Positions 34,459 to 43,600 of a stretch of 64,000 nucleotides of DNA are shown here, piece by piece; position 1 is the first letter of the stretch, and the number at the start of each line of letters is the position of its first letter. The position numbers and the translations under genes are program-made. This DNA comes from Phycisphaerae bacterium (GTDB taxonomy: Bacteria > Planctomycetota > Phycisphaerae > UBA1845 > UTPLA1): the NCBI GenBank assembly GCA_023150615.1, contig JAKLKO010000010.1:1-64000 (forward strand). The letters are read 5' to 3'. Under the pieces are notes generated by a model, which saw only the letters and a program-made list of their open reading frames with translations, searched no databases and was not told the DNA's origin.

Positions 34459-35627
34459 ACCCCGCCATGCGCAGTCCGTTGCTGCCGTGGACCGGATGGG
34501 CCCTGCTGTTTCCGGCGCTGCTGCTGAGCCTCCTCGGCATTCTCGGCATCTACGCCGGCGAGACTGGATCGGAGACCGGTCCGGTGACGACGTTACGCCA
34601 GATCGCCTATCTCGCGGCCGCGTTGCTTGCGTTCCTGTTCGTTTACCTCGCGGACTATCAGCGGCTCGGTCGCTCGGCCTACGTGATCTACGGGATCGTG
34701 ATCGCGCTGCTCGTGCTGCTGCTCGCGGCCAAGCGTATTCCGATGTCGCCGATCATCCAGCCGCGGCGAAACGCCTACCGCTGGATTGACTTCGGCCCCG
34801 TCAGCCTGCAAGTCTCCGAGCTTGCGAAAGTCGCCTTCGTCCTCGCGCTGGCCGCCTATCTGCGGTTTCGCGAGCTGCAATCGTCGATCGTCCGGCTGGT
34901 CGGTCCGCTCGTGCTGACGGCGATCCCGACGGTGCTCGTGCTGGCCGAACCCGATCTTGGCACAGCGCTGCTCTTTCTGCCGACGGCGTTCGTGATGCTG
35001 TTCGCGGCCGGGGCGCGATGGCTGCATCTCGCGGTCATGGCGATCGCGCTGTGCGTCGCCGCGCCGGCCTTCTACTTCTCGCCGTTCATGTCCGAGTATC
35101 AGCGGTCGCGCGTACGGGTCGTCCTGCGGCAGAACCAGGACGATCCGCGCTGGCACATGTCCGCGGGATTCCAGCTTCGCCAGTCGAAGATCGCCCTCGG
35201 AAGCGGCCGTCTGCTGGGCCGCGGCCTGGACGAGTCGGACTTCTTCCGCCACAAGATGCTGCCCGAAGATCACAACGACTTCATCTTCGCCGTGCTCGCC
35301 CATCAATGGGGCTTCGCCGGCAGCCTCGCCGTCATCGCCGCGTACATCATGATGTTCGCGGCCGGGCTGACGGCCGCCAGCGTCTCGCAGGATCCGCTCG
35401 GCCGACTCGCCGCGGTCGGAGCGGTGGCGATAATCATCGTGCAGGCGGTCGTGAACATGGGCATGACGATGGGCCTCCTGCCGATCACGGGGCTGACCCT
35501 TCCGTTCGCGAGCTTCGGCGGCAGCGCGCTGATCGGGAATTACGCGTGCATCGCCTTGGCCGCGAGTGTCGCCCGGCGCCGGCCGATCTCCGTCGCGCCA
35601 CGCGCGTTCGACTCGGCGGATGAATGA
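34455..35627 (+). CDS. rodA: Peptidoglycan glycosyltransferase RodA
   Basis: A SEDS-family glycan polymerase of the elongasome. The 390-residue polytopic protein has about ten membrane helices. Landmarks are QPRRNAYRWIDFGPVSLQVSE, LAEPDLGTALLFLPTAFV, EDHNDFIFAVLAHQWGF (with the catalytic Asp region) and the C-terminal GLTLPFASFGGSALIGNY, all typical of RodA/FtsW. Its GTG overlaps the PBP2 stop (GTGA), as expected for partners made in equal amounts. GAGGA precedes it within the end of the PBP2 gene. The pairing with PBP2, rather than with FtsI, favours RodA over FtsW. Confidence 0.9.
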   Translation: MNPAMRSPLLPWTGWALLFPALLLSLLGILGIYAGETGSETGPVTTLRQIAYLAAALLAFLFVYLADYQRLGRSAYVIYGIVIALLVLLLAAKRIPMSPIIQPRRNAYRWIDFGPVSLQVSELAKVAFVLALAAYLRFRELQSSIVRLVGPLVLTAIPTVLVLAEPDLGTALLFLPTAFVMLFAAGARWLHLAVMAIALCVAAPAFYFSPFMSEYQRSRVRVVLRQNQDDPRWHMSAGFQLRQSKIALGSGRLLGRGLDESDFFRHKMLPEDHNDFIFAVLAHQWGFAGSLAVIAAYIMMFAAGLTAASVSQDPLGRLAAVGAVAIIIVQAVVNMGMTMGLLPITGLTLPFASFGGSALIGNYACIALAASVARRRPISVAPRAFDSADE

Positions 35628-35830
35628 GGCCTCTCCGCGGGCGGGACGTGTCGCAGAATCGGGACAGTGGACGCACCAACGTGGGGCCGAAACCAGAGTC
35701 GCAGGCCGCCGGACGATGGACCGCACCCCGGTGGAGGTCTTATCATGATCTCAGGAGCCGCGCGGCACGATCGGTGCCGTGTCGACGCCGCCCGTCCTCG
35801 CTCGACACATCCAGCGATTCGGAGGTTCGT

Positions 35831-36193
35831 ATGTTGCACGAGACGTTGCGTCAGTCGTTTCGAGTCGCCTGCGCGGCGGCGGCCTTTTGCACGCTGATCG
35901 GGACCGGCTGCGCCCTGTTCGACATCGACGCGGACGGTGTGCCGACGTCGATCGACAACTGCCCGTTGATGGCGAACGCGAGCCAGGAGGACTCGGACGG
36001 CGACGGCGTCGGAAACGTCTGCGACAACTGTCCGGATGATCCGAACGAGGACCAGGCCGACCCGGACGCGGATTTCATCGGCAGCGCGTGCGACAACTGT
36101 CCGGACGACTTCAATCCATCGCAGGAAGACGGCGATCTCGACGGGTTTGGGGCCGCGTGTGACGCAAACGATTCGAATCCGATCGTGCATTGA
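35831..36193 (+). CDS. Small thrombospondin type 3 repeat lipoprotein, 120 aa
   Basis: An exported protein. An N-terminal signal (about residues 10-27, VACAAAAFCTLIGTGC) ends in a Cys preceded by GTG, a poor but possible lipobox. The rest is three thrombospondin type 3 calcium-binding repeats: DIDADGVPTSIDNCP, DSDGDGVGNVCDNCPDD and DGDLDGFGAACD. Such modules normally sit as stalks or spacers in much larger surface proteins of these bacteria; here they are nearly the whole mature protein. The ATG at 35831 has GGAGG six bases upstream, and upstream codons are not protein-like. Calcium binding is expected from the family. Its partner is unknown. Confidence 0.75.
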   Translation: MLHETLRQSFRVACAAAAFCTLIGTGCALFDIDADGVPTSIDNCPLMANASQEDSDGDGVGNVCDNCPDDPNEDQADPDADFIGSACDNCPDDFNPSQEDGDLDGFGAACDANDSNPIVH

Positions 36194-36230
36194 TCGGCGC
36201 GCGGCACGACACCCGTTGCGATGCGCCGGG

Positions 36231-37787
36231 TCACTCTGGATCGCGCGGCGGCGGATCGTCGAACGGCGGATGATGCTGCACATCGTCGATCGCGCCGCCG
36301 TCGATCGGCGGCTCGGCATCGGTCGCGCCGATTGATCCGGTCGAGTCCGCGTCGGGCGCGGGTCCCGGCGGTGCGGGCTTCACGCCGGACCGTCGGCGTG
36401 GTCGCGGCGGCCGGCGTCCGGCGGCGACGTCTTCATCGAACAGCTTCCGGCGGCGCAGGATGTGGTGGTAGTGCTGCGCAAAGCGGTGCGCTTCGTCACG
36501 GACGTGCTGTAGCAGCCGCAGCGCCGGATCGTTGCGCGGCAGGCGGATCGGCCGCTCACGCGCCTGCGTGTACAACTCCTCCTCGCGCTTGGCGAGCGAG
36601 ACGACCATCGGCGGACGGATAAACATCTCGCCGAACGCCGCCATGGCCGCGTGCAACTGTCCCAATCCGCCATCGACGAGGACCACGTCGGGGTACAACT
36701 CCTCGCCTTCGCCGGCGTGTCGATAACGCCGCGTCACGACCTCGCGGATCATCGCGTAGTCGTCCTGGCCCTCGACGCCGCGGATGCGGAAGCGGCGATA
36801 GCCTCTCTTGAGCGGAACACCGTCGATGAAGCAGACGAGCGACCCGACCGACTCTCCGCCCTGCAAGTTGGCGATATCGATGCCCTCGATGATCCGCGGC
36901 GCCTGCTCGACCTCCAGCACGCGGGCCAGACGCTCCAGGCCGGTCCGCGGATCGATGAAGAACACCTCCGGCTGCACGTGCTCGTCGACGTCGCCCGAAA
37001 GGCTCAGGCTGTCGATCGCCTTGATCCGGTCGCGCAGCGCCGCGGCCTCCTCGAAGCGCAGTTCGGCGGCGGCCTGTTCCATCTCTTTCTGCATCTGACG
37101 CAGCACGATGCTGCGCTTGCTGCCGAGGAAGCGCTTCAGCCGGTCGATGTCCCGCAGGTAGTCGGCCCGCGAGACCTTGTCCGCGCACGGCGCGGTGCAC
37201 TGGTTGATCGAATACAGCAGGCACGGCCGAAAGAATCGCCGCTTCGGATCGTCCTCGCGGATGTCCAGCTCGCACGTGCGGAAGCGGAAGACCTTCTGCA
37301 GCGCGTTCACCGCGTCGCGCAGCCCGCCGGCCGACGTGAACGGACCGTAGAGCCGGCTGCCGGACGGTCGCGGCTTGCGCGTGACGAAGACGCCCGGGAA
37401 GTCGTCGCCGGTCGTGATTTCGAGATACGGAAACGACTTGTCATCGCGCAACCGCTCGTTGTACTGCGGCTGGATGTCCTTGATGAGCCGGTTTTCCTGG
37501 AGCAGCGCATCGACCTCGGTCTCGCATTCGAGGAAGTCGATGTCGACGACTTTCGCCGCCATGTGCGCGATCTCGGGTCCGCGCGTTGAGAGCAGATCGG
37601 CCGAGTCCTGAAAGTAGCTGGCGACGCGCGTACGCAGGTCCTTCGCCTTGCCGACGTAGAGCACGACGCCGGCCGCGTCCTTCATCAGGTAGACGCCGGG
37701 GCTTTTCGGGAAGCGCGTGATTCTGTCGCGCAGCGCGGCCACGCGCGGCTCGATCGGCACCGCGTTTTCGCTCCCGGGTTCCTTCAC
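36231..37787 (-). CDS. uvrC: Excinuclease ABC subunit C, lacking the C-terminal helix-hairpin-helix domain
   Basis: It makes the two incisions of nucleotide excision repair. The N-terminal GIY-YIG nuclease is present (SPGVYLMKDAAGVVLYVGKA, then KAKDLRTRVASYF). The UVR helical motif follows at about 190-215 (AAAELRFEEAAALRDRIKAI). The RNase H-like second nuclease is represented by EGIDIANLQGGESVGS, DVVLVDGGLGQLHAA and DEAHRFAQHYHHILRRR. Family members then carry two helix-hairpin-helix motifs (total about 600 residues). Here residues 455-518 are instead a Pro/Asp/Arg-rich low-complexity tail ending PPPRDPE, and only 37 bases separate its stop from the convergent lipoprotein gene. The loss therefore looks genuine rather than a frameshift. 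Confidence 0.88.
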   Translation of the reverse strand: MKEPGSENAVPIEPRVAALRDRITRFPKSPGVYLMKDAAGVVLYVGKAKDLRTRVASYFQDSADLLSTRGPEIAHMAAKVVDIDFLECETEVDALLQENRLIKDIQPQYNERLRDDKSFPYLEITTGDDFPGVFVTRKPRPSGSRLYGPFTSAGGLRDAVNALQKVFRFRTCELDIREDDPKRRFFRPCLLYSINQCTAPCADKVSRADYLRDIDRLKRFLGSKRSIVLRQMQKEMEQAAAELRFEEAAALRDRIKAIDSLSLSGDVDEHVQPEVFFIDPRTGLERLARVLEVEQAPRIIEGIDIANLQGGESVGSLVCFIDGVPLKRGYRRFRIRGVEGQDDYAMIREVVTRRYRHAGEGEELYPDVVLVDGGLGQLHAAMAAFGEMFIRPPMVVSLAKREEELYTQARERPIRLPRNDPALRLLQHVRDEAHRFAQHYHHILRRRKLFDEDVAAGRRPPRPRRRSGVKPAPPGPAPDADSTGSIGATDAEPPIDGGAIDDVQHHPPFDDPPPRDPE

Positions 37788-37842
37788 GCCCGTATTCTAC
37801 GCCGCGTGAAGCGCTCGGGCCGGTGTCGGGCGGCGCGGAGGC

Positions 37843-39531
37843 TTATTCGAGGTAGCCCAGATCGGTCAGGCGGCTGGCGAGCACCGCCTCGTCTTCGGCC
37901 GTCAGCATCGGCTTTTCGGCCGCTGCGACATCGCGCGACTGCGGCGGCTCGTACTCGACAGCGATGGGACGATCGAAGATTTCGCGGAGCACGCGCCCTT
38001 CCATGTCGGCGGGCACGGGCAGTCCGAGTCCGGCGAGCAGAGTCGGCGTAACGTCGGCGATCCCGGCGCGGATCGTCTCTCCGCGGACGATGCCCGTGCC
38101 GTTTGCGGCGAAGACGCCGTCGACGCGATGCGTGCCTTCCATCCGCCGCAGCGGCATCCAGCGCACGGCGGAGAACCCGCGGATCTTCTTGACGACCGCC
38201 AGCCCAGGCGCGGGCACGAGCAGCAGATCGGGCAGCCACGGTTGCTCGTCGCGCCGGCAGCCGTAGAGCTCCTCGGTGCGGTGGACTTCGGGAAAGATCG
38301 GGACTTGCTCGCCGGTCGGCGTGCGGCATCGCGACGCCAGCAGCGCCTCGCGCAGCTCGTCGCGGACGCGCTCGTAGTCGGCCGGATCGACGATGCCGCG
38401 CGGCTGTCGCCCGCGGAGGTTGACGTACAGGAACCCATAGATGCCGGCGTGCATGACGCATGCCTGGGTCCGCGACCAGTCAACGGCCAGTTCGTGTTCG
38501 AGGTGGTGATTACCGGCGGCGGGCGAGCCGTTCTTCTTCTTGAACAGGCGATTCACGATGAGCGAAGTCCTCGTTCGCGCCTGCTCGAGGCGGTCGCGGA
38601 GCTTGAGATAGCCCCAGTCTCGCAGCAGCAGGTTCGGCTGCGCCTTGCCTTCGAGGCTGCCGTGGCCGTGGTCCGACATCACGAACACGACCGCACCATG
38701 CGCGCGCGCCAACTGGACGAGCTTTCCAATGTTCTCATCGAGGCGCGCGAAGCACCCGATCGTCCACTCGCTGCGGCGCGGATTCAGGTGCGCGGTCCGC
38801 GGATCGAGATAGCGCCACGTCTTGTGCTGGAGGTTGTCGACCAGTTTGAACAGGACCATCAGCACGTCCCAGCCGTAGCGATCGCCGCAGAACCGCGCCA
38901 ACTCGTAGCCGCGATCGAAACTCTGGCAGATGTACTCGAGGTTCTGGCGGAAGAGCTTGTCTCCACCGAGCGGATGCCGCTGCCACTTCTTCTCGTGCGT
39001 GTAGTCCGGATAGCGCCGGAGGATCTCGTCCTTCAGTTCGCGCGGATAGGTGAAGTCCAGTTCGACGCTCGGCGTGTCGAAGCCGCTGATCATGAAACCG
39101 TTCACGCGCCGCGGCGGATAGGTCATCGGCACGTTCAGCGAGCCGACCCGGACCCCCTTCTCGCTGAGGATCTCCCAGATCGTCTTCTCGCGAATCTCGA
39201 TGTGGTTATTAAACTGGAGCCGATCGGCGTCCGGATCGTAGCGCAGAAAGTCGATGATCCCGTGCCGGCCCGGGCCCTTGCCGGTCATGAACGTCGTCCA
39301 CGCCGCCGGCGTGATCGGTGGCTTGGTGGATTCGAGCGCTCCGCTGACGCCGCCGGTCACCAACTCCTTGAGGTGCGGCATCAGACCGCGGTCCATGAGC
39401 GGACCGAGCACATCGAACGTCGCCCCGTCCAGCCCGATGACGAGCACCCGCCGGAATGGGGAGTTCCCACCCGACCGGGTCGCGCTGGCTTCGCGCGACA
39501 GGGTCGATGCGCCAAACGACGCTTTTGGCAT
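37843..39531 (-). CDS. Alkaline phosphatase superfamily phosphohydrolase/phosphodiesterase, 562 aa
   Basis: A metal-dependent hydrolase of the type I phosphodiesterase/nucleotide pyrophosphatase group. The first metal site with its Thr nucleophile is VIGLDGATFDVLGPLMD, the core continues with KPPITPAAWTTFMTGKGPG, and the second metal site is FVMSDHGHGS. These are the family's expected motifs and order, but the substrate is not deducible. No signal peptide or membrane helix is obvious. The ATG at 39531 was chosen for the CTGGAG four bases upstream; a GTG at 39588 is an alternative. A TTGCAT-17-TATCAT promoter lies about 100 bases upstream, so it is probably transcribed alone. Confidence 0.75.
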   Translation of the reverse strand: MPKASFGASTLSREASATRSGGNSPFRRVLVIGLDGATFDVLGPLMDRGLMPHLKELVTGGVSGALESTKPPITPAAWTTFMTGKGPGRHGIIDFLRYDPDADRLQFNNHIEIREKTIWEILSEKGVRVGSLNVPMTYPPRRVNGFMISGFDTPSVELDFTYPRELKDEILRRYPDYTHEKKWQRHPLGGDKLFRQNLEYICQSFDRGYELARFCGDRYGWDVLMVLFKLVDNLQHKTWRYLDPRTAHLNPRRSEWTIGCFARLDENIGKLVQLARAHGAVVFVMSDHGHGSLEGKAQPNLLLRDWGYLKLRDRLEQARTRTSLIVNRLFKKKNGSPAAGNHHLEHELAVDWSRTQACVMHAGIYGFLYVNLRGRQPRGIVDPADYERVRDELREALLASRCRTPTGEQVPIFPEVHRTEELYGCRRDEQPWLPDLLLVPAPGLAVVKKIRGFSAVRWMPLRRMEGTHRVDGVFAANGTGIVRGETIRAGIADVTPTLLAGLGLPVPADMEGRVLREIFDRPIAVEYEPPQSRDVAAAEKPMLTAEDEAVLASRLTDLGYLE

Positions 39532-39633
39532 TCGGCTCCAGCTCTCGACGGGTCTTGCGGCGGTCGGGACGCCCGCGCGGTGCGTCACCCAGTTTTGCCA
39601 ACTACGACCGGCGCCACCAGCTAGAACCTAGGC

Positions 39634-39662
39634 ATGATACGACGGCCGTGTCCGCCATGCAA
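39634..39662 (-). promoter_or_regulatory. Sigma-70-type promoter for the phosphohydrolase gene
   Basis: On the minus strand, TTGCAT (39662-39657) and TATCAT (39639-39634) are separated by 17 bases. The -10 box matches consensus at five of six positions. It lies in a conspicuously A/T-richer gap between the phosphohydrolase start and the beta-helix gene stop. Confidence 0.4.
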
Positions 39663-39751
39663 CGTCAGCGCTGCGCACGCGTTTCGAACACAACACAAGC
39701 AAAATAAAGTACTTACAAACCAATGGACGTGGTGGCCACAGGCCGCGAGGA

Positions 39752-41329
39752 TCACTTCCGCCGCCGGTAGGCTGACGAAATCTGCTGACGGATCGCCTCT
39801 ACGGTCAGCCGCCCGGCCAAAACCTCGCTGTCCCAGTTGCCGGGCGGGCTGGAGGGCAGCGCTGGCAGATCGGCGTCGGCGACGGCGTTGAAGACGCGAT
39901 CCCCGTCGTCGGTCAGCGGCTGACCCGCGGCCGTCAGGACGCCGTCATAGACCCTGGCCGGCCGTGGGGCGATGACGTTCGAACCCGCCTCGCGGACCAC
40001 GCCCGGCTGTCGGGATTCATCGAGGACGACGGCGTCAACGCGGAGGAAGAGGTTCTCCGTGATCCGGGCCTCCACCGGCTCCTTGGCGAGGACGTTCAGC
40101 CGGATCGCCTGCCCGGTTCCGCCGAAACCGTCGAACACGTTTCGGGCGATGTACAGGTCGCGGATCGGATCGGCCATCGTCCCGGGCGTACCGGGGCGTC
40201 GCGCCGACTGCGTGGCCATCAGCGCATAGGCCGGTCCGAGCAGCACGTTCTCCTCGAACCGCGCCCGCCCGGGCAGCGCGGCGACGAGGTAGTGCGTGCG
40301 CGCGTTGCGCACGACCTGGCTGCGGAGATTCGGGTTCGCGACGAAGACGTTGCCGGTCATTGTGCGCGAGCCTTCGAGCACGACGTAGGTCGCGCCGCGC
40401 ATCACGTTGTCGCGGATCTCCGCGTCGGCGTCGCGACACTTGAGGCAGTACCGGCCATCGTCCTGCTCGGTCGTGTTGTGGATGTAGTTCCCGACGATGC
40501 GCGAGGGCGGCTGCGATTCCGACTCGATCGACAGCGCCGTGTTCGGCCCGATCATCAGGTTGTCGCGAACGTCAACCGATGTGCCGGTGACCTCGACGAG
40601 CTGCTGCATCCGATTCGCGACAATCTCGCATCGCCCGCCGGTCAGCGACGACACCTGCACGTCGTGGCGTTCGATCCCGTCGCGGAACTGGCCGTAGCGG
40701 ACCACCGCGACGGCCTGGCCGCCAAGCCTGATCGCGAGCCGGGCGCAGCCGCGAAACTCGCAGCGGTCGAGTCGAACGTGGTCCCCGGCGCGGTCCGCCA
40801 GCAGATAGACGCTTGGCGCAAACAGCGGCGTGCCGCCCGGCCGCGCCGCGCCGCGAGGTTCCGGCATCGGTACGGCGGCCGCTTCATCGGTCACCCGATG
40901 GCCGAGGCCGTCGAAACGAACATGGGTCCACTCCAGCGGTTTTTCTCCGGCGACGCGCACGACGACGTGGCCGGCGCGCGAATTCGCGCGCGTGCGGATC
41001 GTGATCGGCTCGGTCGACGTGCCGGGCAGAAGCAGGCGCCCGCCGTCTCCGTCGGTCCCGACGAGCAGCGCCGGCGCGGGATCGCGCGGTCCGGCCGCGA
41101 ACTCGATCGTTGTGCTCGGATCGACCGTGACCGTCGCGCCGCGAATCTGCGTCCGTTCGGTGATGAGCACGTGTCCGTGCCACGTCACGTCCTTGTCGAT
41201 GACGCCGCCAACACGCATCGGCCCGCCGGCGGGTCGCGGGGCCGCGGCATCCTGGGCCGCGGCTGCGAGGGCGACCCAGAGCACGAAAGCGCTGGCTGCT
41301 GCGGAAGCGCGTGTGAATCGGCACGACAT
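39752..41329 (-). CDS. Secreted right-handed beta-helix protein, 525 aa
   Basis: An exported protein. The signal peptide is about residues 1-25 (FVLWVALAAAAQDAAA). The body is a run of short beta-strand turns with the repeating pattern of parallel beta-helix proteins (CxxC-free; for example RLDRCEFRGCARLAIRL, VEVTGTSVDVRDNLMIG, AEIRDNVMRGATYVVLEG, ARFEENVLLGPAYALM), roughly residues 130-470. Proteins of this fold bind or cleave polysaccharides or act as surface structures; no catalytic motif can be assigned. The ATG lies two bases after the pheT stop, an unusually tight link between a tRNA synthetase gene and a secreted protein. It may simply reflect compaction. Confidence 0.7.
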   Translation of the reverse strand: MSCRFTRASAAASAFVLWVALAAAAQDAAAPRPAGGPMRVGGVIDKDVTWHGHVLITERTQIRGATVTVDPSTTIEFAAGPRDPAPALLVGTDGDGGRLLLPGTSTEPITIRTRANSRAGHVVVRVAGEKPLEWTHVRFDGLGHRVTDEAAAVPMPEPRGAARPGGTPLFAPSVYLLADRAGDHVRLDRCEFRGCARLAIRLGGQAVAVVRYGQFRDGIERHDVQVSSLTGGRCEIVANRMQQLVEVTGTSVDVRDNLMIGPNTALSIESESQPPSRIVGNYIHNTTEQDDGRYCLKCRDADAEIRDNVMRGATYVVLEGSRTMTGNVFVANPNLRSQVVRNARTHYLVAALPGRARFEENVLLGPAYALMATQSARRPGTPGTMADPIRDLYIARNVFDGFGGTGQAIRLNVLAKEPVEARITENLFLRVDAVVLDESRQPGVVREAGSNVIAPRPARVYDGVLTAAGQPLTDDGDRVFNAVADADLPALPSSPPGNWDSEVLAGRLTVEAIRQQISSAYRRRK

Positions 41330-41331
41330 GG

Positions 41332-43452
41332 CTACGATCTCAACTCCAGCCCGAGCCTCTGGAGGAACGCCGTGAACTGAGTACGAAACTCCTGCGATTC
41401 CTGTTCGGCCAGCGTGTGATCGTCCGCGCCGATCTCGGCGCGGATCGTGAAGCTACGCTTGCCCGCCGGGACCGCCCCGCCCTCGAAGCTGCCGACGTAG
41501 GTCATGCGGCGCAGCAGCGGATGCGAGAACGCGGCGATGTCTGATTCAATCTGCGCATAGCGCCGACGCGCATCGGCGAGGAAGCTGAAATCGAGTCGCA
41601 CGCACGGATGTTCCGACACACGCGGCAATCGATCGGAGCGACCCAGCAGCCCGCTCAGCGGCGTCAGCGACAACTCCGCGATCGCGATCGCCCATGATCG
41701 AAGCCGCTCGTCGATCCGCTGCCGGCACGCCAGCGCGACCGGCGACAATCTCCCCACCGCGCTTCCGGCCACGTGGATCGCCGAGGTCCGCACCTCGTCC
41801 TCCCACGGATATTGCGGCCCAGCCTCGCCGTAGCGAACCGCGGTGTCGAAGAGTTGCAGTGCCCAACCTTCGATCGCCTGCTTGGCCGAGCGCAGCACGT
41901 CGTCGCTCGACTTCGCCCCGCTCTGGGCCACGACCAGCCCGAGGTGCCGCTCCTGTGACGTCTCGACCTCCGGCCGGCCGGCGTAAAAGACGCTGCCAAG
42001 CTCGACCAGTTGGAACGCGGCGAAGTGATGTCGATTCCGCTCGACGATCCGCAGCAGGCCGGGCACCAGCGTCCGCCGCATGCGACTGCACGCCGCGGCG
42101 GCCGGATTGTGGAGCGTGAGGCACTCGCCCGGCTCCCAGCCGAGCGTCGCGAGCCACTCGTCGTCGTACCAGATGTAGCCGTGGCACTCGACGAACGGCC
42201 CGCCGATGCAGAGGAAGTCGAGCGTCCGCCGCTCGAGCCGCAGGTCGGCGGCCTGCCCGAAATAGCGCGTCGTCACGGTCGGCAGCGCCGGCTCGATATT
42301 CTGGTAGCCGACGACGCGCGAAATCTCCTCGATGACGTCGGCCTCGATGGCGATGTCCTTCGTTGCGCGAAAGCTCGGCGGCGTCACGAGCAGCTTGCGG
42401 CCGCGCGGCTCGACGCGGAACTCGAGCGATTCGAGGATGCCGCTCATGCGCTGCGGCGGCACGTCCGCTCCGATGAAGCGCGCCGCGAAGTCGGTATCCA
42501 CTTCGATCGGGCGAATCTCTAGCGGGCGCGGATAGCAATCGCTCAACCGGCTCGCGAAGCGCAGCCCCGGCAGCTCCCGCCGCGCGAGATGCACGAACCT
42601 CGCGACGCCGATGACCGTATTCGCGGGATCGAGCGACTTCTCGAAGCGGGCGCTCGCCTCGGTCCGCAGCGATAGCGCGGCGGCGGTGCGGCGGATTCCC
42701 GCCGCCTCGAAATTGGCCGATTCCAACAGGACGGCCGTCGTACCCGGCGAGACTTCGGTCTCGGCGCCGCCCATGATGCCCGCGATGGCGACGGACTTTC
42801 GTCCGCTCTGGATCATCAGTGCCCCCGCCGGCATCACGCGCTCCACGGCGTCGAGCGTGCGGAAGCGCTCGCCGGGCGCGGCGACGGCCACCTCGATCCC
42901 CGAGACATGGCCACCGTCGAATGCGTGCATCGGCTGGCCCAACTCGAGCATGACGTAGTTCGTCAGGTCGACCAGCAGGTCGATCGGTCGCATGCCGCAC
43001 CGCGCCAGACGGACCTGCATCCACGGCGGCGATGGCTGCGCCTTCAGGCCGGTCATCAGCACGGCCGTATAGCGCGGGCAGCGCTGCGGGTCGTCAATGA
43101 CGATCGGGATCGCCGGCGAGGCCGGGTCGCCGAGCTGATCGGCCGGCGTGATCGGATACGGCCGCAGGGGCGTACCGAGCATGGCGGCGATCTCGCGGGC
43201 GATGCCGTAGTGGCCCCACAGGTCCGGGCGGTGGGTGATGGACTTGTTGTCGATTTCGATGATCCAGTCGTCGCGTTCGGCCGGGTCGAGCGGCGCGCCG
43301 GGGGGAAATCGCACACCGTCGGGCAGGCGCGTGACGTGCTCAATGCCCTCGATCTCAGCGGTGGTGATGGTGAAGCGCTCGGCCAGTTCGCGGGGGTCCA
43401 GCCCGGCCGGCAGGTCGACGAATTCCCTCAGCCAGTTGCGCGAGATGAGCAT
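41332..43452 (-). CDS. pheT: Phenylalanyl-tRNA synthetase beta subunit lacking the tRNA-binding (B2) domain
   Basis: The beta chain of the alpha2-beta2 enzyme that charges tRNA-Phe. The N-terminal B1 part ([18 protein letters not shown], residues 1-40) is followed after only about 20 residues by [20 protein letters not shown]. In the usual ~800-residue PheT, an EMAPII-like OB domain of about 100 residues stands between them. The B3/B4 editing domain (about 90-300, [46 protein letters not shown]), B5, the catalytic-like B6/B7 fold, and the ferredoxin-like anticodon-binding end ([29 protein letters not shown]) are all present. The total is 706 residues. pheS is not adjacent. The start at 43452 matches the family start. 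Confidence 0.9.
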   Translation of the reverse strand: MLISRNWLREFVDLPAGLDPRELAERFTITTAEIEGIEHVTRLPDGVRFPPGAPLDPAERDDWIIEIDNKSITHRPDLWGHYGIAREIAAMLGTPLRPYPITPADQLGDPASPAIPIVIDDPQRCPRYTAVLMTGLKAQPSPPWMQVRLARCGMRPIDLLVDLTNYVMLELGQPMHAFDGGHVSGIEVAVAAPGERFRTLDAVERVMPAGALMIQSGRKSVAIAGIMGGAETEVSPGTTAVLLESANFEAAGIRRTAAALSLRTEASARFEKSLDPANTVIGVARFVHLARRELPGLRFASRLSDCYPRPLEIRPIEVDTDFAARFIGADVPPQRMSGILESLEFRVEPRGRKLLVTPPSFRATKDIAIEADVIEEISRVVGYQNIEPALPTVTTRYFGQAADLRLERRTLDFLCIGGPFVECHGYIWYDDEWLATLGWEPGECLTLHNPAAAACSRMRRTLVPGLLRIVERNRHHFAAFQLVELGSVFYAGRPEVETSQERHLGLVVAQSGAKSSDDVLRSAKQAIEGWALQLFDTAVRYGEAGPQYPWEDEVRTSAIHVAGSAVGRLSPVALACRQRIDERLRSWAIAIAELSLTPLSGLLGRSDRLPRVSEHPCVRLDFSFLADARRRYAQIESDIAAFSHPLLRRMTYVGSFEGGAVPAGKRSFTIRAEIGADDHTLAEQESQEFRTQFTAFLQRLGLELRS

Positions 43453-43600
43453 GGCGCAAGGAATAATCGCCGGCGGTCGGATGAGCAAGCGGGCCGACAA
43501 GCGGCCGTTCGGGCGCGCTTATCGCACCTTGTGTCGTAGGCGTTACGTCGCCGCGATGAACGACGATTGCGGCCCACGCCCTCGCACGCGATCGACGTTC

